Assembly: GCA_009779975.1 (NCBI GenBank) | Contig: WRAY01000001.1 | Coordinates: forward strand, 121,581-185,580 | DNA length: 64,000 bases | Reading direction: 5' to 3' | Source of the DNA: Bacillota bacterium | Lineage (GTDB): Bacteria > Bacillota > Clostridia > Christensenellales > Pumilibacteraceae | Shown: piece by piece, positions 59,304-64,000 of the stretch | Numbering within the stretch: position 1 is the first letter of the stretch | Layout of the letters: each line of letters begins with the position of its first letter | Position numbers and translations under genes: made by a program | Notes under the pieces: generated by a model | Databases searched by the model: none | What the model was told of the DNA's origin: nothing | Seen by the model: the letters and a program-made list of their open reading frames with translations, nothing else

Positions 59304-59648
59304 TTACTTTTTAACAACATACCACGCCATGGTATTTTTGTAGGGCATTTGCACAATTTGAAATCCGCAATCGTTGGCGTATTGGAACATGTTGACAGAC
59401 GGAGTTGCCCAGCGGCTGTTCGGAACAACCACAGGCGGAGAGCCGTTGACTATTAGGGTGAATGCACTGTGCAAAAACTGCATCTTCTGCATATCAATAC
59501 CATATGCCATAGAATCTTGTAATGCGTTTTTTGTCGGCACAAGTCTGTTATGCTGCGGCGGGGCTTGATGACCGCTTTTGCTTGCTCCGCAGCGACCGCA
59601 AAATTGGAAGTTTTCCATCATTTCATTTTTGCAATTTTGACAAATCAT
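59304..59648 (-). CDS. Zinc-ribbon protein with DUF4177-like tail
   Basis: The start is the ATG after AAGGAGATC. Ribbon cysteines 3, 6, 17 and 20 precede a Gln/Pro linker and a 65-residue C-terminal domain with Y-A-N-D-C-G-F-Q-I-V-Q-M-P near the end, resembling the G-W-E-L pattern of DUF4177. Function unknown. The upstream 19 codons of the frame lie in repeat sequence. Confidence 0.62.
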   Translation of the reverse strand: MICQNCKNEMMENFQFCGRCGASKSGHQAPPQHNRLVPTKNALQDSMAYGIDMQKMQFLHSAFTLIVNGSPPVVVPNSRWATPSVNMFQYANDCGFQIVQMPYKNTMAWYVVKK

Positions 59649-59689
59649 ATATTTGATCTCCTTCGCCTTTTTAAGGCTTTTATTGAATT

Positions 59690-59758
59690 TGCTCGGATTC
59701 GCCATCTCACCCCTATAAATTATTAAAATTTGTAGAAGCGAGTAACGCCAACCCGATT
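59690..59758. repeat. Reversed GTAGGGG-family element at the ileS stop
   Basis: An arm ATTCGCCATCTCACCCCTAT and an arm TGTAGAAGCGAGTAACGCC then AACCCGATT are arranged head-out. The right arm reaches the stop codon of ileS. Confidence 0.6.
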
Positions 59759-62700
59759 AATTTCTTTTTTCTACTTTTATAGTGACCTTTAATCCGTTAA
59801 TGTCGATTTCTTTTCCGTTTTCGCACTCAAAGATTATTTCTTTTGTCAGAGTTTCTTTTTTTATTCTCTCTCCATGAATTTGGAAAACTTTTTTCAGTTC
59901 ATCACAACATTCAATGTTGATTTTGATAAAGTCAGAAACATGAAAATCTTCTTCTTTTCTGAGGTTTTGAATTTTTGAGATTAATTCTCTCATGTGGCAC
60001 TCTGCAATGAGTTCGGGCGAGAGCGCTGTGTCTAGTATTGCACTTACTCCGTTAACCAGCCCTACTGAAAAACCTTCGGCACTTTTAATTTCTACAAGCA
60101 AATCTTCCGCTGTTAAAACTACTTTTTCGCCGTTAATTTCAAATGCTGCCTCTCCATTGTTATTTGTCTTATTAACAACATATTCTCCGTTTTTCATTAA
60201 ATATTCTCTAATTCCATTAAGCAATTTTCCGTATTTTGGCCCTAGAGTTTTTAATTGCGGTTTGACATCATATTGAACAAAGCCTTCAAGATTGGTGATG
60301 AATTCGACAACTTTCACATTTAATTCGTCTTTGATGATATCGACATACTCCGAGGCATTAACGCCGTGAAGCATGACTTTTTTGAGAGGCTGACGCATTT
60401 TCAAGTTTGAAAAATTTCTAGCACTTCTTCCTGCTTCAACACATCTTAAGACTTCTTCCATTTTGCTTGCCAATTCTTTATCAATCAGGGATTTGTTAAC
60501 CTTCGGAAAGTCGGCTAGGTGAACTGATATTGGGGCTTTTTTGTTCGGCACTCTCACCAGGTTTTGATAGATATCTTCCGAAATAAACGGAACGAATGGT
60601 GCTGCAAGACGGGTTACAACTTCCAAACATTCATACAAAACTCTAAAAGCAGCCGCTTTGTCGGGACTGTCAACGCTGCCCCAAAACCTCTCTCGAGAAC
60701 GGCGAACAAACCAATTTGACAGTTTATCAACAAATTTAATCAACTCCCTTGCCGATTCAAATATTTGATATTTGTTAAGCGATTTATCGACAAAGTCAAT
60801 TAACAGGTTCAACTCCGACAATATCCATCTGTCCATTAAAGTTAACGGCAGGTCTTTTAGTTTATGCTTTGTTGGATCGAATTTGTCAATGTCGGCATAA
60901 AGGATATAGAAATAATAAGTATTATAAAGCGTTCCCAAAAACTTTGCTTTGCTTTCTCTCACAGCATCGCCATAAAATCTGGACGGCAAATAAGGTGCTG
61001 AATTAGTATAAAAATACCATCTCAATGCGTCCGCTCCTTCAGTGTCTAAAACGCTCCAAGGATCAACGACATTGCCGATATGCTTTGACATTTTTTTGCC
61101 GTTTTTATCCAACACATGCCCCAAAACTATGCAGTTTTTGAATGGAGGTTTCCCGAATAAAAGAGTTGAAATTGCTAAGAGCGTATAAAACCAGCCTCTT
61201 GTTTGATCGACTGCTTCAGAGATAAAGTCTGCCGGGAATGTGTCATGGAATTCTACGCTGTTTTCAAATGGATAGTGGTATTGAGCAAACGGCATAGCAC
61301 CGCTGTCATACCAACAATCTATTACTTCTGGCGTTCGCCTCAAAGTGCCTTTTTTGCAAGAGCATTTCCACGAAACGGTATCAACATGAGGTTTGTGAAG
61401 TTCAATGTCTTTTTTGAGATTGCCCAACTTTCTTAACTCTGCTTTTGAACCGACAACCGTCATTTTTTCGCAAGCATCGCATATCCAAATCGGAAGCGGC
61501 GTTCCCCAATATCTTTCTCTTGAAATTCCCCAGTCAATAACATTCTCCAAAAAGTTGCCCATTCTTCCTTCTTTGATGTTTTCGGGCATCCAATTTATTT
61601 GTTTATTGTTTTTGATTAGTTGCTCTTTTAGGGCGGTGACTTTTATGAACCAACTTGAGCGGGCAAAGTAAAGAAGCGGACTGTCACATCTCCAACAATG
61701 CGGATAAGAATGTCTTGCTCTGCCCGAACTAAACTCTAATTTTCTGTCTTGTAAATTCTTAATAATTTGTTTGTCTGCTTTCTTGCAAGATTGTCCTTTA
61801 AATTCACCAGCACAATCTATAAAAATTCCAAATTCATTTACCATTTGAACAAACGGCAAATTGTGTTTTTTTCCAATGCGTGCATCATCTTCGCCATAAG
61901 TTGGAGCAATATGAACAATTCCTGTTCCGTCTGTTAAGGTGACAAAATCATCGCAAACAACATAGTAGGCATAATTGCTTTCGTTTGGCTGGCAATCTGC
62001 TGCCCCTACATTTTTTGCAAAATCAAAAAGCGGTTCATATTGAATTTTTTCGAGTTTTTTTCCTTTAAAAGTATCAACGATTTCATAATCATCATCAAGT
62101 AATGCCAGAATCTTTGGAACGCATTCCTTTGCAAGAATATAAAACTCGTCTCCAGACTTAACTTTCACATAATTGTGTTTTGGATTAACACACAAAGCGA
62201 CATTTGATGGCAATGTCCATGGAGTTGTTGTCCATGCAAGGAAATAAGTGTTAGTTTCATTAATGAGTTTGAATTTTGCAATAACTGTTTCATCATCGAC
62301 ATCCTTATAGCCTTGAGCAACTTCATGACTTGATACCGCTGTTCCGCAACGAGGACAAAACGGCACAACTTTGTGACCTTTGTATATCAATCCTTCATTG
62401 AATATTTTTTGCAAACTCCACCAAATACTCTCAATATAGTTGTCATGATAAGTGACATACGGATTGTCCATATCAACCCAATAACCGACACGAGAGGTCA
62501 TTTCTTCCCATTCTTTTTGATACTTAAAAACGCTTTCTTTGCATTTTTCGATGAATTTGTCAACACCGTATTTTTCAATGTCCGCCTTGTTTTGAAGCCC
62601 CAGTGATTTTTCAACTTCTAACTCAACCGGAAGACCATGAGTGTCCCAGCCTGCAATGCGTTTGACATGATGCCCTTTCATCGTTTTATATCTTGGGATA

Positions 62701-62900
62701 ATATCTTTCATTACCCTTGTCAAAACATGACCGATATGAGGCTTGCCGTTTGCTGTCGGCGGTCCGTCATAGAAAGAAAATTCCTTCTGTCCTTTGTTTT
62801 TTTCAAGAGATTGCAAAAATATGTCTCTCTCTTTCCAAAACGAAACGACTTCTTTTTCACGCTGAACAAAATCTAAATTTGGATTTACTTTTTTATACAT
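59757..62900 (-). CDS. ileS: Isoleucyl-tRNA synthetase
   Basis: 1047 residues, the long IleS type. Catalytic P-H-I-G-H (54-58), G-W-D-T-H-G-L-P, editing-domain W-T-T-T-P-W-T-L-P, G-W-F-Y-T and K-M-S-K-H (about 600; usual K-M-S-K-S) are visible, followed by the helical anticodon domain. It charges tRNA-Ile and edits valine. Residues about 297-304 (G-A-A-D-C-Q-P) are encoded by a repeat arm (61988-62010) in the editing domain. AAGGA precedes the ATG. No T-box leader is seen upstream. Confidence 0.96.
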   Translation of the reverse strand: MYKKVNPNLDFVQREKEVVSFWKERDIFLQSLEKNKGQKEFSFYDGPPTANGKPHIGHVLTRVMKDIIPRYKTMKGHHVKRIAGWDTHGLPVELEVEKSLGLQNKADIEKYGVDKFIEKCKESVFKYQKEWEEMTSRVGYWVDMDNPYVTYHDNYIESIWWSLQKIFNEGLIYKGHKVVPFCPRCGTAVSSHEVAQGYKDVDDETVIAKFKLINETNTYFLAWTTTPWTLPSNVALCVNPKHNYVKVKSGDEFYILAKECVPKILALLDDDYEIVDTFKGKKLEKIQYEPLFDFAKNVGAADCQPNESNYAYYVVCDDFVTLTDGTGIVHIAPTYGEDDARIGKKHNLPFVQMVNEFGIFIDCAGEFKGQSCKKADKQIIKNLQDRKLEFSSGRARHSYPHCWRCDSPLLYFARSSWFIKVTALKEQLIKNNKQINWMPENIKEGRMGNFLENVIDWGISRERYWGTPLPIWICDACEKMTVVGSKAELRKLGNLKKDIELHKPHVDTVSWKCSCKKGTLRRTPEVIDCWYDSGAMPFAQYHYPFENSVEFHDTFPADFISEAVDQTRGWFYTLLAISTLLFGKPPFKNCIVLGHVLDKNGKKMSKHIGNVVDPWSVLDTEGADALRWYFYTNSAPYLPSRFYGDAVRESKAKFLGTLYNTYYFYILYADIDKFDPTKHKLKDLPLTLMDRWILSELNLLIDFVDKSLNKYQIFESARELIKFVDKLSNWFVRRSRERFWGSVDSPDKAAAFRVLYECLEVVTRLAAPFVPFISEDIYQNLVRVPNKKAPISVHLADFPKVNKSLIDKELASKMEEVLRCVEAGRSARNFSNLKMRQPLKKVMLHGVNASEYVDIIKDELNVKVVEFITNLEGFVQYDVKPQLKTLGPKYGKLLNGIREYLMKNGEYVVNKTNNNGEAAFEINGEKVVLTAEDLLVEIKSAEGFSVGLVNGVSAILDTALSPELIAECHMRELISKIQNLRKEEDFHVSDFIKINIECCDELKKVFQIHGERIKKETLTKEIIFECENGKEIDINGLKVTIKVEKRN
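61988..62010. repeat. GTAGGGGCGG-family arm inside ileS
   Basis: GGCTGGCAATCTGCTGCCCC then TACA is the right arm of the intergenic family (compare 56420-56451 in reverse), read in frame. Confidence 0.7.
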
Positions 62901-62911
62901 TTTTTTTCCTT

Positions 62912-62996
62912 GTCAATGTTTAGTGGTCGATGTTTAATGAAGGATAATCTAAAATAAATTTTTATCAATTACTAGCCGCCGACCACCGACCACCTC
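62912..62996. repeat. Word-type intergenic hairpin, GTGGTCG class
   Basis: GTTTAGTGGTCGATGTTTAA at left and GCCGACCACCGACCACCTC at right around GATAATCTAAAATAAATTTT. It lies upstream of ileS where a T-box might be expected; no T-box features are present. Confidence 0.6.
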
Positions 62997-63011
62997 TACT
63001 ATTTTTTTATT

Positions 63012-63755
63012 CTATAGGATAAAAAAATTAACGCTTGCAAAATGCAATGCCGCCCCTATTAAGACAAAAATGTGCCAAATGACATGATTGAATTTCAGAG
63101 ACTTCCATCTAAAGAATATGACACCAATAGTGTAGGCAATTCCGCCGCCTAACAGAAACCAAAATGCTCCGGGGCTTATAACTATGAAAACTCTGTGAAT
63201 TCTGACAACTGACGCCCAACCCATAACAATAAAAGCAATGAGACAGAATAATTTGAATTTTTTTGGATTTATTGCTTTTAAAACAACGACCACAACAGCC
63301 ATATTAAGAACAACCGATGCAATAATTATTGACCAAATCCAATCACTGCTGTTATCGCTTTGAAGCATTCCGATAAGCATATAAGGGGCATATGACGCTG
63401 CAATGATAACTGCAATCAGGCAATGGTCAAGACGGCGAAAGACCTCTCTTCTTTTTGAACCTGTCTTTTGAGAATGATAAAGAGTTGACATCAAAAAAAG
63501 AGAAATAAGGGCAATCCCATAAAGATATATGCTAAGTATTGCAAGCCTTGACGAAGCATAATCACCACGATGCGCTCCGGCAAGAACTCTAATGAGCATA
63601 ATCGTTGTCCCAACAGATGCCAAAACAGTTCCGACAGCATGAGAAATTATGTTGAATAATTCCTCTTTTTTAGAATAATCTGTTTGACTTTTTAAGGCTT
63701 CCTTTGCTGCTGAAACTTCCTTGCCAATCAATTCTTTTTCTTTTGTTTGTTCCAC
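63012..63755 (-). CDS. Hemolysin III (PAQR-type) membrane protein, copy 2
   Basis: 247 residues, closely parallel to the 8814-9584 protein along its whole length including the charged N-terminal extension (Y-S-K-K-E-E-L-F-N-I-I-S-H-A-V-G). The same motifs are present: S-T-L-Y-H-S, R-R-L-D-H-C-L-I-A, A-S-Y-A-P-Y-M-L and N-H-V-I-W-H-I-F-V. No strong ribosome site; TATATAGTATAT lies close to the start. Paralogues in one short stretch of genome are unusual for this family. Confidence 0.88.
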   Translation of the reverse strand: MEQTKEKELIGKEVSAAKEALKSQTDYSKKEELFNIISHAVGTVLASVGTTIMLIRVLAGAHRGDYASSRLAILSIYLYGIALISLFLMSTLYHSQKTGSKRREVFRRLDHCLIAVIIAASYAPYMLIGMLQSDNSSDWIWSIIIASVVLNMAVVVVVLKAINPKKFKLFCLIAFIVMGWASVVRIHRVFIVISPGAFWFLLGGGIAYTIGVIFFRWKSLKFNHVIWHIFVLIGAALHFASVNFFIL

Positions 63756-63878
63756 TTAATTATATATAGTATATAACAAATTTAAAAGTTTAGCAAGCAT
63801 TAAGAATACACAATTAATAATTCATAATTATGACTATTCTACTGGCACAACTTGACAAACAAATGAAAGAAGCGTTAT

Positions 63879-63960
63879 TGTAGGGGCAAGCAATGCAAGC
63901 CCGATTAAATTATCATTATTATGTTGTCCATTATTCGGGTTCGCGTTGCTCACCCCTACA
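63879..63960. repeat. 82-bp paired repeat, copy 2
   Basis: Same length and nearly the same bases as 16262-16343: TGTAGGGGCAAGCAATGC at one end, TTGCTCACCCCTACA at the other. Confidence 0.85.
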
Positions 63961-64000
63961 ATTTTGTTTGGTTAGTTTTTTGATTGTGGTTCGTGGTTGT

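Noticed and set aside
62901..63011. T-box leader for ileS
   Set aside because: The gap has a word-type hairpin but no specifier loop, no conserved T-box bases and no terminator/antiterminator pair.

Overview
The window is low-GC DNA of a Gram-positive type. AGGAGG-like ribosome sites, textbook TTGACA-17-TATAAT promoters, lipobox lipoproteins, a YitT protein, a PucR-type regulator, SPFH/zinc-ribbon proteins resembling Bacillus YdjI/YdjG, and anchored or secreted BspA/GLUG/M64 proteins all point to an uncultured anaerobic Bacillota, probably a Clostridia-type host-associated bacterium (inference). I see no rRNA, transposase, phage structural gene or CRISPR array. One tRNA-Ala(GGC) is present.

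Layout. 0-1.5 kb: 5' part of ald, then a cassette of a tandem-HTH regulator facing a 68-aa protein. 1.7-15.2 kb: a long minus-strand run of mostly housekeeping genes (phosphoribosyltransferase and PucR regulator, ABC exporter, recF, galT, PH-domain protein, HlyIII, folA, thyA, ATPase) interrupted by a repeat-rich lipoprotein. 15.3-19.7 kb: accessory island with a short-chain dehydrogenase, dense palindromic repeats, an EcoRI-type adenine methyltransferase with a divergent regulator, an HTH remnant and another HTH/small-ORF pair. 19.7-27.4 kb (minus): secreted trypsin-like protease with its lipoprotein, YdjG/YdjI-like pair, metK. 27.5-39.4 kb: two giant divergent M64-type surface metallopeptidases, the second behind three tandem lipoproteins. 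39.5-42.3 kb: YitT protein, a small protein, and a second copy of the HTH/small-ORF cassette. 42.5-48.1 kb (plus): a lipid cluster of AMP-ligase-ACP fusion, GPH-type transporter and two PlsC-like acyltransferases. 48.2-49.8 kb: tRNA-Ala, mazG, dus. 49.9-63.8 kb (minus): lipoproteins, zinc-ribbon proteins, a DnaA-box cluster, threonine degradation (tdh-kbl), RNA-modification enzymes, ileS and a second HlyIII.

Most unusual points. (1) Secreted proteases lie directly downstream of lipoproteins sharing a D-F-C-L-T-I motif; this occurs at two loci, and at one the lipoproteins carry C10 tracts, one of which is out of frame. This looks like a candidate undescribed, phase-variable protease/partner system. 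(2) One protease is fused to BspA leucine-rich repeats and a complete oligopeptide-binding (SBP family 5) domain. (3) HTH/small-ORF cassettes are duplicated with operators that have diverged while layout stayed fixed. (4) Several palindromic repeat families fill the intergenic spaces and have entered reading frames (recF, ileS, a transporter, a methyltransferase) without breaking them, comparable to Rickettsia palindromic elements.

Functions are from reading translated motifs and family knowledge; no database search was run.
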